The position numbers were made by a program, and so were the translations under genes. A DNA stretch of 64,000 bases from Sphaerisporangium sp040683095 (GTDB lineage: Bacteria > Actinomycetota > Actinomycetes > Streptosporangiales > Streptosporangiaceae). Positions 42,260-50,743 of this stretch are shown in pieces (the stretch's first letter is position 1; every line of letters starts with the position of its first letter). The DNA lies in NCBI RefSeq assembly GCF_040683095.1, contig NZ_JBFBCI010000001.1:310001-374000 (forward strand), in the 5' to 3' direction. Under the pieces are notes generated by a model. The model saw only the letters and a program-made list of their open reading frames with translations. It searched no databases and was not told the origin of the DNA.

Positions 42260-43620
42260 CGGGACTCACCGCCCACGACGGCCGCGTCGGCCAGCCCGGG
42301 CGCGATGCGCACCCGGTCGGGGATCCTGCGCTGCACTCCGAGGACGGTGAGCAGCACGCCCTCCTCGGCCGGCTCGTCGTCCTCGAAGAGGTCGCGCTCG
42401 GTCACCAGGGGGACGGCCACCTCGTCGCCGGGCTCGGCCAGGCGGCCGAGGCGCGCCATGATGAGCCCGGCCACGGTGTCGTAGTCCTCGCTTTCGGGCA
42501 GCCGCAGGCCGGTCGCCCGTTCCACCTCGTCGAGCCGCAGCGTGCCCGGCACCTCCCATGTGCCATCGTCCTTGGCCACGGCCTCGGCGGCCTCGGGGTC
42601 GTTCTCGTCCATCAGCTCGCCGACGAGCTCTTCGGCCAGGTCCTCCATCGTGACGACGCCCGCGAGGCCGCCGTACTCGTCGATGACGCAGGCCAGCTCG
42701 CCGCCGGTCACGCGCATGCGGTCCAGCAGCGCGGGCAGCGGCAGCGTGGTCGGGACCAGGAGGGGTGCGGTGGCGATGCGCTCGATCGGCACCTCGCCGG
42801 GCTGCCCGCGCAGCAGCTCGCGCAGGCCCGCGACGCCCATGACGTCGCCGTCCGCGCCGAGCACGGGGTAGCGGGAGTGCCCGGAGGTCTTCAGGGCGCT
42901 CAGCAGGTCGGACACCGGACGGTCGGCGTGGAGGGAGACGACGCGCGGCCTGGGGACCATGACGTCCTCGGCGGTGCGGTCGCCGAACTCCAGGGCGCGC
43001 TCCAGCAGGTCGGACAGCCGTTCGGACAGGTCGCCGGCCGCCTCGGACTCGGCGATGATGCGCGACAGCTCCTCGGGGGTGGCGCCGTGCTCGATCTCCT
43101 CGACCGGCTCGATGCCGGCCAGGCGCAGCAGGCGGGTGGCCGCGGTGTCGAACAGCCGGATCACCGGGCCGGCCATGGCCATGTAGATCAACGTGGACCG
43201 GGACAGCCATTTGGCCACGGGTTCGGGCCGGGCGATCCCGAGGTTCTTGGGCACCAGCTCGCCGAGCACCATCTGGACGACCGTGGCGATGACCAGCCCG
43301 AGGGCCACGGCGATGCCGGGGACCGCGGCCTCGGGAACGCCCACAGCGGACAGGCCGGGGCGGATCAGCGGGGTGAGGGCGGGTTCGGTGACGAATCCCA
43401 CGAGCAGCGTGGTCACCGTGATGCCGAGCTGCGCGCCCGACAACATGAACGAGAGCCTGCCGGTGACCTCGACGGCCCGGCCGGCGGCGGCGTCCCCGGC
43501 CGCGGCCTGCTCCCGGAGGGCGGACCGGTCGGCCGCGACGAACGCGAACTCCTGGGCGACGAAGTAGCCGGTCAGGAGGGTGAGAAGAAGTATGGCCGGC
43601 AGACCGAGAACCCACGTCAC
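42256..43620 (-). CDS. CNNM/CBS-domain membrane protein (HlyC/CorC family), first of pair
   Basis: A 454-aa protein. CNNM domain with LLTGYFVAQEFAFVAADRSALREQA, FMLSGAQLGITVTTLLVGFVTEPAL and VLGELVPKNLGIARPEPVA. Two CBS modules follow: AEDVMVPRPRVVSLHADRPVSDLL and GGELACVIDEYGGLAGVVTMEDLAEELVGEL. A C-terminal CorC-HlyC domain (DGTWEVPGTLRLDEVERATGLRLP...TVAGLIMARLGRLAEPGDEV) completes it. All canonical parts are present. It is coupled to the shorter paralogue downstream. Paired full and short CNNM genes are common in actinobacteria. Confidence 0.93.
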   Translation of the reverse strand: MTWVLGLPAILLLTLLTGYFVAQEFAFVAADRSALREQAAAGDAAAGRAVEVTGRLSFMLSGAQLGITVTTLLVGFVTEPALTPLIRPGLSAVGVPEAAVPGIAVALGLVIATVVQMVLGELVPKNLGIARPEPVAKWLSRSTLIYMAMAGPVIRLFDTAATRLLRLAGIEPVEEIEHGATPEELSRIIAESEAAGDLSERLSDLLERALEFGDRTAEDVMVPRPRVVSLHADRPVSDLLSALKTSGHSRYPVLGADGDVMGVAGLRELLRGQPGEVPIERIATAPLLVPTTLPLPALLDRMRVTGGELACVIDEYGGLAGVVTMEDLAEELVGELMDENDPEAAEAVAKDDGTWEVPGTLRLDEVERATGLRLPESEDYDTVAGLIMARLGRLAEPGDEVAVPLVTERDLFEDDEPAEEGVLLTVLGVQRRIPDRVRIAPGLADAAVVGGESR

Positions 43621-43891
43621 TGGTCTGCCTTCCCCGATTCAATGGGTCCCGTGCCGGAGCACGGGCAGGTACTCCACGGGTCGGGAGTAGACACGACTGT
43701 CCTTTCGCTAGAGGTCGTCGTAACGCTAACGGTCGGGCCCCGGCCAATGTTTCCCATGGGACCGCATTGGTGACTTAGTGTGACTTTGCATACTTTTGCA
43801 TGAGAAAACCTTGAGCTACGGACGTCCCGCACGTGCGCGACGGCGTACTTTCGAAGCAAAGCTGTTCCAGCCACAGGACGGGGACGACGAC

Positions 43892-45217
43892 GTGGGTGAT
43901 TGGCCTGGTGAGCGGGCCGGGGGGTCCGACGAGAGCGGGTCACGCGAGGGCCCGACCCGTGCCATGCGGCGGCCCGGGGGGGCCAGCGGGAACGAACCGT
44001 ACCAATCGGCCGCGGAGTCCTATTCGGCGGGCCAGCCCGCCCACCGCCTGCCGCAGGGTTCCGGAGGGCGGGCTCACGAGGACGACGAGGCGACCCGGCT
44101 GGAGGCGTATCCGGGGGGCGCGCCGTTCGCGGGCCCGGCGGACCCCTCGCGGGGGAAGGGCCGCGTGTACGGCAGGCCGAGGTCCGGGGAGGCGCCCGTC
44201 CGGCCGTTGTCCTCGGGGGGCCGGTCGAGGAACGACGACGGCGGGCCGCCGAGGGCGCGGTCGCCGCGCCGCACCGGGCGCATCGTGCTCAGGGTCCTGG
44301 TGATCCTGGTCGCACTGCTGCTCGTCCTCGCGACGGCCGGCTACTTCTGGATCAACTCGCGCATCAACTCGGTGGAGTCGCTCACCGACTACGACGGGCG
44401 CCCGGCGGCCACCCCCGGCGAGGACTGGCTGCTCGTCGGCTCCGACAGCCGGGCCGGGCTGTCGGCCGCGCAGCGCAAGAAGCTCCGCACCGGCAGCGCG
44501 GTCGGCAAGCGCACGGACACGATGATGCTGCTGCACATCCCGAGCGGCGGCGGGCAGCCCACGCTGGTCAGCCTCCCCCGCGACTCCTACGTGCCCATCG
44601 ACGGGCACGGCAAGGACAAGCTGAACGCGGCGTACGCCTTCGGGGGGCCCACGCTGCTGGCCAAGACGGTCGAGAAGGTCACCGACATCCGCATCGACCA
44701 CTACATGGAGATCGGCTTCGGCGGTTTCGTCGGCATCGTGGACGCGATCGGCGGCGTGAACATCTGCGTCAAGCAGAACATCAAGGACCCCAAGGCCGGG
44801 ATCAACCTGAAGAAGGGCTGCCAGGAGATGGACGGCGGCACCGCGCTCGGGTACGTCCGCACCCGCAAGACCGGCGCACTGCCCGACTTCGACCGCACCC
44901 AGCGCCAGCGGCAGTTCTTCTCGGCCGTGGTCAAGAAGGTCGCCACCCCGGGCGTGCTGCTCAACCCGTTCCAGTCGATCCCGCTGGCGATGAGCGCCAC
45001 CGACTCGGTCGCCGTCGACCCGGGGACGGGCGCGTTCGACCTGCTGTCCCTGGGCCTGGCGATGGGCGGCAGCCCGGTCACCACGGCCGTCCCGGTCGGC
45101 TCGCTGCCCACGATCAACGGCGCCTCCGTCGTCAAGTGGGACACAGAGAAGGCCCTGCGCCTGTTCAAGGCCCTCGCCGAGGACAAGCCGGTCCCGGAGG
45201 ACGTCCTCACCAAGTAG
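43892..45217 (+). CDS. LytR-CpsA-Psr (LCP) family protein
   Basis: About 441 aa from GTG 43892; an upstream ATG at 43796 is in frame but its leader lacks homology. A disordered Gly/Arg/Pro-rich cytosolic region of about 125 residues leads to one membrane helix (IVLRVLVILVALLLVLATAGYFW). The extracytoplasmic LCP domain has LLVGSDSRAG, RTDTMMLLHIP, LVSLPRDSYVPI, DAIGGVNICV and GYVRTRKTGALPDFDRTQRQRQF. LCP proteins attach teichoic-acid-like or arabinogalactan polymers to peptidoglycan. The glycopolymer here is unknown. Confidence 0.93.
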   Translation: MGDWPGERAGGSDESGSREGPTRAMRRPGGASGNEPYQSAAESYSAGQPAHRLPQGSGGRAHEDDEATRLEAYPGGAPFAGPADPSRGKGRVYGRPRSGEAPVRPLSSGGRSRNDDGGPPRARSPRRTGRIVLRVLVILVALLLVLATAGYFWINSRINSVESLTDYDGRPAATPGEDWLLVGSDSRAGLSAAQRKKLRTGSAVGKRTDTMMLLHIPSGGGQPTLVSLPRDSYVPIDGHGKDKLNAAYAFGGPTLLAKTVEKVTDIRIDHYMEIGFGGFVGIVDAIGGVNICVKQNIKDPKAGINLKKGCQEMDGGTALGYVRTRKTGALPDFDRTQRQRQFFSAVVKKVATPGVLLNPFQSIPLAMSATDSVAVDPGTGAFDLLSLGLAMGGSPVTTAVPVGSLPTINGASVVKWDTEKALRLFKALAEDKPVPEDVLTK

Positions 45218-45482
45218 TCGGGAAGCAGCCACGAGAATGCCGGCTGGGCCTCCTGGGACGCCACCTGTGCTTCCCGGGCCCGCCGGCTTCGCAGGACCGC
45301 CGGTCGCTCCCGTCCGCCGAGCCGGGACCGCAGGCCACGGACGGGCGGGCGGTGCGCCGTCGGTCTTGGTCATCCACAGGTGGGTTCGTTGTCCACAGGC
45401 CGCCGGGACCCCGGTGGGGGCGACCCGGCCGGTTCAGGGTCGCTGCCGGTTTCATGGCGTGGTGAGAGGTTAGTGTGAGGTC

Positions 45483-46361
45483 ATGCCGGAGCTACCCGAG
45501 GTGGAGTCGCTGGCGGAGTTCCTCCGCGAGCGGGCCGTCGGCCGCTCGATCGCGGCCGTGGACGTCGTCGCCTTCCAGGCGCTGAAGACCGTCGATCCCC
45601 CCGTCACGTCCCTGCCGGGCCTGACGGTGACCGGCGTCACCAGGCATGGCAAGTTCCTCGACCTCGACGCCGACGGCGTCCACTTCGTCACCCACCTGTC
45701 CAGGGCGGGCTGGCTCCGCTGGCGCGACGACCTGTCCGGCGCCCGCCCGGTGCGCCCCGGTAAGGGCCCGCTGGCCGTACGGGTACGGTTCGCCCCCGAC
45801 GACGAGGGCCTGCAGCCCGGGTTCGAGCTGACCGAGGCCGGCACTCAGAAGCGGCTGGCGGTGTACGTCGTCCGCGACCCGGCCGAGGTGCCGGGCATCG
45901 CCGCGCTCGGCCCCGACCCGCTGACCCCGGAGTTCACCCGCGAGACGCTGAAGCGCATCGTGAACGGCAGCCGTACGCAGATCAAGGGCCTGCTGCGCGA
46001 CCAGAAGGTCATCGCGGGCATCGGCAACGCGTACTCCGACGAGGTGCTGCACGCGGCGAAGATGTCCCCCTTCAAGATCGCGGGCTCGCTGACGGACGAG
46101 GCCGTGGCGGACCTGTACGACGCGATCGTGGACACGCTGCGCACGGCCGTCGAGCGCGCGCACGGCATCGCCGCGAAAGACCTCAAGAGCGAGAAGAAGT
46201 CAGGTCTGCGGGTTCACGGCCGTACAGGCGAGGAATGCGCCGTCTGCGGTGACACGATCAGAGAGGTCTCCTTCGCCGACTCCTCCCTCCAGTACTGCCC
46301 GACGTGCCAGACCGGCGGCAAGCCGCTGGCCGACCGCAGGCTGTCGCGCCTGCTCAAGTAG
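45483..46361 (+). CDS. Fpg/Nei-family DNA glycosylase/AP lyase
   Basis: A 292-aa enzyme starting MPELPEVESLAEFL, where Pro2 and Glu3 are the catalytic N-terminus. VTRHGKFLDLDADGVHFVTHLSRAGWLRW is the N-domain sheet. The helix-two-turn-helix has IAGIGNAYSDEVLHAAKMSPF. The zinc finger ECAVCGDTIREVSFADSSLQYCPTC has four cysteines, and the end RRLSRLLK is unusual against the classic QR. It excises oxidised bases. Assignment between MutM, Nei and the MutM-like actinobacterial branch is uncertain; the sequence fits the last best. Confidence 0.92.
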   Translation: MPELPEVESLAEFLRERAVGRSIAAVDVVAFQALKTVDPPVTSLPGLTVTGVTRHGKFLDLDADGVHFVTHLSRAGWLRWRDDLSGARPVRPGKGPLAVRVRFAPDDEGLQPGFELTEAGTQKRLAVYVVRDPAEVPGIAALGPDPLTPEFTRETLKRIVNGSRTQIKGLLRDQKVIAGIGNAYSDEVLHAAKMSPFKIAGSLTDEAVADLYDAIVDTLRTAVERAHGIAAKDLKSEKKSGLRVHGRTGEECAVCGDTIREVSFADSSLQYCPTCQTGGKPLADRRLSRLLK

Positions 46362-46469
46362 GTCCGTGATGCGCCGCTGACCTGCCTTCTCGTGAAAAAC
46401 GACGGTCTGTCATCGATGACAACGGTCCGTTAGCGGGCGGAATGGTCGCGTAACAGGGACAATGAAGGC

Positions 46470-46793
46470 ATGACCGTCCCAGAGATCGATGCCAAAGCCG
46501 TGCCCGACGACGTCTTCCTGCTCGACGTGCGCGAGCTCGACGAGTGGCAGGCGGGCCACGCCCCGACGGCCGTCCACATCCCGCTCGGCACGCTGCAGCA
46601 GCGCGTCGACGAGGTCCCGGCCGGTGTCCCGGTGTACGTCATCTGCCGCGTCGGCGGCAGGTCCGCGCAGGCCACCGCGTGGTTGAACCACGTCGGGCGC
46701 GAGGCCGTCAACGTCGACGGGGGAATGTACTCCTGGGCCGCCGCCGGACGGCCGATGGTCGCCGAAAACGGAGCCCAGCCGTACGTCGCGTGA
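46470..46793 (+). CDS. Rhodanese-like domain protein
   Basis: A 107-aa single-domain rhodanese. FLLDVRELDEWQAGHAPTAVHIPLG is the CH2-A region, and the active-site loop is YVICRVGGRSAQAT with the catalytic cysteine. VNVDGGMYSWAAAGRPM is the closing segment. It would carry persulfide sulfur, fitting sulfur relay or cyanide/thiol chemistry. It lies just upstream of a TPP riboswitch aptamer. Sulfur relay is part of thiazole synthesis, but no thi gene is next to it, so the link is only suggestive. Confidence 0.93.
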   Translation: MTVPEIDAKAVPDDVFLLDVRELDEWQAGHAPTAVHIPLGTLQQRVDEVPAGVPVYVICRVGGRSAQATAWLNHVGREAVNVDGGMYSWAAAGRPMVAENGAQPYVA

Positions 46794-46827
46794 CCCTTTG
46801 ATGTAATAATCCAGTAAAAATCCATAC

Positions 46828-46920
46828 CGCGGGAGCTCGGGCGAGACCGGGCTGAGAGGGCGGTTCCCGGCAGAACCGGGCGCCGCCGACCGCATGAACC
46901 TATCCGGATGGTGCCGCTAC
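46828..46920 (+). promoter_or_regulatory. TPP riboswitch aptamer, apparently orphaned
   Basis: Thi-box landmarks are present in order: GGGAGCTCGG, CCGGGCTGAGAGGGCGG, a variable P3a hairpin (GGTTCCCGGCAGAACC), CCGACCGCATGAACCT and TCCGGATGGTGCCG. The 3' closing strand found in the copy at 51294 (GGCGTAGGGAG) is replaced here by CGCTACGGCC, and the P1 helix does not close well. No thiamin-related gene follows: the next genes are on the opposite strand. It is probably a stranded or decayed copy. Confidence 0.75.
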
Positions 46921-47097
46921 GGCCTTCCCCACCGCATACGGCGAGCTGCTTTGGTGTGGGTGCCGCCGTGGGGGGCCACGAGGTCGGTGACGCCAGTAAG
47001 TGATGCGGACGGCCCTTCGGTCAGGATGGAATCGGAGTTCGCGAAGCTTGCCACGGAGTGCCTGGTATATGGGCCTCGCTCCGCTCGGGCTGTGTTT

Positions 47098-47544
47098 TCA
47101 GGGCTGCCGCTGCTTCGGGATCGTCGTCGGGCCAGAGCCCTGGCCGGATTTCACCGTCCACCTGGCCCACGCGACCTTCCCGGGGCGGTTGGGCAGGGAA
47201 AAGACCCCGAACTCCCCGGCCAAGGCCGCCACGATCGCGAGTCCGCGCCCGTGGACGGATTCCGGCTCCGGGTCGAGCTGGTGGGGATGTCCCATGCCAT
47301 GGTCGGTCACACGCACGCATAGAACACCGCGTGTCCGCCACAGGGAGAGCCGGATCGGTGGCGCGCCGTGGCAGATGGCGTTCGCGAGAAGTTCACCCAC
47401 CACCAGGGCGACGTCATCGGCCAACTCTTCAAGAGTCCAGCGGCTCAACGCCCTTCGGACCTGCCGACGGGCGCCGGGCACCGTCGCGAGGTCGTGCGGA
47501 ATGTCCCAACTGGCCGCGTGCAGCTTGCCAGGAATCGTGATCAC
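47098..47544 (-). CDS. ATP-binding protein of the anti-sigma factor kinase (RsbW-like) type
   Basis: A 148-aa HATPase_c_2 protein. PGARRQVRRALSRW is followed by the N box VALVVGELLANAICHGAPP, the G1 motif VRVTDHGMGHP, and G2 HGRGLAIVAALAGEFGVF. It has only the Bergerat ATPase fold, as in anti-sigma factors such as RsbW/SpoIIAB and in the many orphan actinomycete homologues. Its N-terminus overlaps the end of the next upstream gene by 116 nt. Partner sigma or anti-anti-sigma genes are not adjacent. It is part of the island between the two TPP aptamers. Confidence 0.88.
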   Translation of the reverse strand: MITIPGKLHAASWDIPHDLATVPGARRQVRRALSRWTLEELADDVALVVGELLANAICHGAPPIRLSLWRTRGVLCVRVTDHGMGHPHQLDPEPESVHGRGLAIVAALAGEFGVFSLPNRPGKVAWARWTVKSGQGSGPTTIPKQRQP

Positions 47545-47827
47545 GGGGGGTTCTCCGAAGTGGGATGGGCCACTGAGGCGGTTGCCGGTCGTGGCGAACG
47601 TCCGCTGTGTGGGGTGATGTCGCCGCCTCGGCTTCGCTCATCTGCTGGCGCAGTTCTCCGACGGTGCGGGCGATGACGATGAGCGCGACAGGTGTCGACC
47701 ATGTGGCGACGGCGTAGAAGCGACGGGTCCCAACGCCGTACCAGATGACCCAGGCGGGGATCACCTGATCGAGTTGCTCCGCAGCCTCGCGCTGAACGAC
47801 GTCCCACTTCCGTTGGCGCACGGGCAC
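47429..47827 (-). CDS. Small protein of unknown function in the island
   Basis: About 132 aa from GTG 47827 (GTG 47821 also possible). The conserved-looking core is RQRKWDVVQREAAEQLDQVIPAWVIWYGVGTRRFYAVATW, then LIVIARTVGELRQQMSEAEA. It looks like a compact alpha/beta domain of about 65 residues. The tail overlaps the ATPase gene by 116 nt and is Arg/Pro-rich, so the true end may be earlier through a frameshift. I recall short proteins of this type beside XRE and ATPase genes in actinomycetes, but no function is known. Codon use in the core is typical coding. Confidence 0.6.
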   Translation of the reverse strand: MPVRQRKWDVVQREAAEQLDQVIPAWVIWYGVGTRRFYAVATWSTPVALIVIARTVGELRQQMSEAEAATSPHTADVRHDRQPPQWPIPLRRTPRDHDSWQAARGQLGHSARPRDGARRPSAGPKGVEPLDS

Positions 47828-48056
47828 GGCCGCCGTACCGTGCCGATGCCGCCCTGGTGAGTCAGTCCTGCCCACGCCGACCGGACCGTGCCGCCGTCGT
47901 GAAGACCGCCCATGCCCCGAAGGGCGATCCTCTACCCGTGGCGGCCGTCGTGAGCCCGTCCAGGCATGACATGGGGATGATTTCGCTGAGTCGATTAGCC
48001 ATGCACGGAAAGTAGCCATGCGCGAGGGCGTCGATGGGGACAACCTGTCCCCGTGC

Positions 48057-49283
48057 TCATGCGGCCGGAAAGACTCCCATGTCCTCGGCCAGCTTGACGG
48101 CCTTGGCCTTGAGGGTGCCGGTCGATCGGCGGATGAGTTCCACGGTGACGCCACGCGTCAGCGGGGAGAAAGGGGTGCCTTCAGGAGAGGTGGTCCAGGC
48201 GCGGAAGAGGAAATGGTGCGCCTGTTCGAGGTCGCGGCGCTGGAGGTGGCCTGCCGCGATCTCCCCGAACAGCCGCCCCTGGCGCTCACGGGAAGGGATG
48301 TCCTCAGGCTTGATCGGCTCGGCCCTCCTGACCGCTTCGCCGTAACGGCGCAGTTCGGCGGCCACGCTGACTCCGTGGAGGGCGACGTTGGCCTGTCCGA
48401 AGACGGTCTGAGGATGGGCATATCCCCCGGGCAGAGCATGCGCCACCGATTCGGCGGTGTCCCAGTATCGCCAGGCCGTGCCATCCTGCCCCTGGTACGC
48501 GGCGCTGATGGCCATATGCAGACACAGGCTTCCATACAGGCCCGCCACGTCGTCGTCGCCTTCCACGCGCGCACGCACGTCGTTCGCCGCGCCATCGACG
48601 ATCCGGAAGGCGGCATCGGCGTCCGTACCACGCAGAACGTGGCCGTACGTCCAGGCCGCGAACGCCAGGCTCACCGGCTCGTCGGCCGCCTGGGCGGCGC
48701 GCACGGCTCGGTCGGCGATGACCCGGGAGACCTCCGGCTCCACCAGGTCCACGGCGAGATGCTGCGCCAGCCCGTAGGCGCTCGCCAGCCCGGCCTGAGC
48801 GGTACGGCGCTCGACGCCGTCCAGGACAATGGCCGCGTCCTCGATCTCCGAGATGAGCCCGGGGAGGACACCGGCGACCGCCGTACGGTTGCCCGGGAGC
48901 GTGTGCCAGGCGATCCACGCCTGTCTTACTCGCGCGAGCAGCGCGGGCACGTCGAAGTCGGCCGCGTCGCGGGACGCCGGGCGGAGCGACGTCACCTCCA
49001 CGATCTCCCGTACCGCGGCGACGCTCGGATGGTGCGGGGCATCCCAGGTACTGACCGGAATCGGCGTATCACCGTCGATGAGAAGCGAGAGGTCATCCAC
49101 ACGAAGAACGTGCGCCAGGCGGATCAGCGCGGGAACGGACACCCCTCGCTGCCCGGCCTCGATCTTCTTCAACCAGTCCGCCGAGTACCCGACCAGCCCG
49201 GCGAGCACCGTGCGACTCATTCCCCGCTTTTCACGCATATGCCGAATACGCTCACCCGTACTCAAACTCGGCGGAACATCCAT
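48057..49283 (-). CDS. XRE-family regulator with TPR-like C-terminal domain
   Basis: A 408-aa protein. The N-terminal Cro/CI HTH is about 8-68: TGERIRHMREKRGMSRTVLAGLVGYSADWLKKIEAGQRGVSVPALIRLAHVL. The remaining 330 residues are helical, with TPR-like pairs (ASAYGLAQHLAVDLV, VSLAFAAWTYGHVLRGTD, LYGSLCLHMAISAAYQGQ). This is the common actinomycete helix-turn-helix/TPR architecture, in which the helical domain may bind a peptide or small signal. It is divergent from two small genes and upstream of the ATPase gene. Its target is unknown. Confidence 0.9.
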   Translation of the reverse strand: MDVPPSLSTGERIRHMREKRGMSRTVLAGLVGYSADWLKKIEAGQRGVSVPALIRLAHVLRVDDLSLLIDGDTPIPVSTWDAPHHPSVAAVREIVEVTSLRPASRDAADFDVPALLARVRQAWIAWHTLPGNRTAVAGVLPGLISEIEDAAIVLDGVERRTAQAGLASAYGLAQHLAVDLVEPEVSRVIADRAVRAAQAADEPVSLAFAAWTYGHVLRGTDADAAFRIVDGAANDVRARVEGDDDVAGLYGSLCLHMAISAAYQGQDGTAWRYWDTAESVAHALPGGYAHPQTVFGQANVALHGVSVAAELRRYGEAVRRAEPIKPEDIPSRERQGRLFGEIAAGHLQRRDLEQAHHFLFRAWTTSPEGTPFSPLTRGVTVELIRRSTGTLKAKAVKLAEDMGVFPAA

Positions 49284-49427
49284 GACATCCTCCAGCGCGA
49301 GGCGGGCCGCAGGTCCACAGCCAGCCTACGGCTCACCACCCAGGCCGGGGACGTAGATAACAAAGCACGTGGCGACGTCCGTGGTACCGAACGCTCGATC
49401 AATCGAACCTATGGAACACGTGCCGAC

Positions 49428-49670
49428 ATGCGTCCAAACGAGGACTTCGTCCTGGCTGCATCACGGGCCGCCGTGCTGCTGGACGATGCCGGAGGCCCGT
49501 CCGAGTTGGGATCTGGCTGTATCCACGGCATGCCGTGGTATGTCGAAAACGTTGGCATTCGAGTCGTAAACGAGTTGACTGCTAATCCGGACGCTCCGCC
49601 TGCCGACGTTCTTGCTAATAGCATCGCGCGGGTAGCCGAGCTGCATATGGGGGCATATGGGGACGTGTGA
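49428..49670 (+). CDS. Small acidic protein, unknown
   Basis: An 80-aa product: MRPNEDFVLAASRAAVLLDDAGG, then CIHGMPWYVENVGIRVVNEL and ADVLANSIARVAELHMGAYGDV. Codons are less GC-rich at position three than in the core genes, consistent with accessory origin. It overlaps the next small gene by GTGA, which argues for translation. No family was recognised. It is divergent from the XRE regulator. Confidence 0.5.
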   Translation: MRPNEDFVLAASRAAVLLDDAGGPSELGSGCIHGMPWYVENVGIRVVNELTANPDAPPADVLANSIARVAELHMGAYGDV

Positions 49671-49981
49671 CCTTCAGAATCCCGGATCTCCATCGGCGAC
49701 GGTCGCTCTTACTCCGGCAGCGTGAGCAGAATCTTGACTATCTCGTTCTTCCGGACGCGGTCATCGTCCCTGATGGCGTCGATGGCGTTCAAGCTGTCCG
49801 TGATCGCCGTATTGAAGATATTGCACCTGAAATTTGTGCTGCTATGAGCAAACTACGTACGGGGACAGAATCCAGGACGCTGGCTACAGCGCGCGGGTCA
49901 TCGGAAGTGATGTCCGTGGCGAACTCGCCTTGGGGCGGGTGCTGGGTCTCCAGCTGGTCGAGGAGCTCTTCGAGCGCTTGA
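49667..49981 (+). CDS. Small protein, possibly truncated, overlapping the convergent HTH gene
   Basis: A GTG start at 49667 overlaps the preceding stop. The first about 60 residues look plausible (TFRIPDLHRRRSLLLRQREQNLDYLVLPDAVIVPDGVDGVQAV). The last about 40 lie antisense to the 3' end of the HTH/coiled-coil gene and become Ser/Trp-rich, suggesting loss of the original end. Either this gene or the opposing 3' end is eroded. Confidence 0.35.
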   Translation: MTFRIPDLHRRRSLLLRQREQNLDYLVLPDAVIVPDGVDGVQAVRDRRIEDIAPEICAAMSKLRTGTESRTLATARGSSEVMSVANSPWGGCWVSSWSRSSSSA

Positions 49982-50553
49982 ACACGACGTTCTGCTTGGC
50001 GGGCTCGGCCGCGGGCTAGTTCTAGTTGCTGGGTAAGGTCGGCGACCTCTTGAAGGTATTGAGTTCGGTCGTGATCCCATGCTGCTCGGAGACGGTCGTT
50101 CTCCATGAGTAGGTCCTGGAGGCTTCGGGTGCGTTCTGTGAGCTGCTGTTCCAGGGACTGGGCGTAGCGTTTGGACTCGTGCCAGCTCGTGACCGCGATC
50201 TCTAATTCGTCGTTGGCCCTCCGAACTCGGTACTCGTGCGGATGGGCAACTTTGAGAGCGGTCATCTGAAGCTTGAGCAAGTGTGCCCGGACATCGTCGG
50301 TCACGGGGGTACCCGCACTTGCGCGTAGGGTTAGAATCTGGTCTAGGAACCACCGGTCGGCAGGGACGCGTTTTCCGTTCAAGTACCGGGACACGGTGCC
50401 CTTGTCGATCGGATTAAGCCGACAGAAGAGGCTGATCGACATACCCAGCGCGGTGAACTGAGCGCGCAGTTCTCCTGCCCAGGCCATTACCTGCGGGCTC
50501 AGCTCCGGGCTCAAGGGTGCTAACTCGACTGGACGGCGGGCGATCTCGTTCAC
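49789..50553 (-). CDS. HTH protein with long C-terminal coiled coil
   Basis: A 254-aa protein from GTG 50553. About residues 20-85 form an XRE-like HTH: VMAWAGELRAQFTALGMSISLFCRL, then DKGTVSRYLNGKRVPADRWFLDQIL. About residues 110-215 are a heptad-rich coiled coil (WHESKRYAQSLEQQLTERTRSLQDLLMENDRL and TQQLELARGRARQAERRVQALEELLDQLE). The tail (SVPVRSLLIAAQISGAISSI) is mildly hydrophobic. It is divergent from a 72-aa membrane protein across a 190-bp region with two GTTGC/GCAAC dyads, so it probably regulates both genes. No known family was named. Confidence 0.8.
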   Translation of the reverse strand: MNEIARRPVELAPLSPELSPQVMAWAGELRAQFTALGMSISLFCRLNPIDKGTVSRYLNGKRVPADRWFLDQILTLRASAGTPVTDDVRAHLLKLQMTALKVAHPHEYRVRRANDELEIAVTSWHESKRYAQSLEQQLTERTRSLQDLLMENDRLRAAWDHDRTQYLQEVADLTQQLELARGRARQAERRVQALEELLDQLETQHPPQGEFATDITSDDPRAVASVLDSVPVRSLLIAAQISGAISSIRRSRTA

Positions 50554-50610
50554 CTGCCCATCATCACCGTCCTGGGACGCTACCCGCGACAAACCGCACC
50601 CTTTGGTCGT

Positions 50611-50661
50611 GTTGCCAACTGTCTGCAACGCCCGTCTGATGCCGTTGCAGTGCGGCGCAAC
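50611..50661. promoter_or_regulatory. Two GTTGC...GCAAC dyads between divergent genes
   Basis: GTTGC (50611-50615)-N9-GCAAC (50625-50629) and GTTGC (50644-50648)-N8-GCAAC (50657-50661) lie in the divergent promoter region. A longer perfect pairing CTGCAACG (50623-50630)/CGTTGCAG (50643-50650) joins them. This is the layout of a cooperative HTH operator. Confidence 0.65.
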
Positions 50662-50743
50662 CCCTATGGATTCTGGCTTTCTAGAACCGAGCAACCACTA
50701 CCCCGCCTCGCCGCCGCGCGGCGATATAAAGAGAGGAATCCTC

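Noticed and set aside
46894..47322. A gene controlled by the first TPP aptamer
   Set aside because: The open frame has no thiamin-related or other domain, poor composition, and overlaps the real minus-strand ATPase gene.
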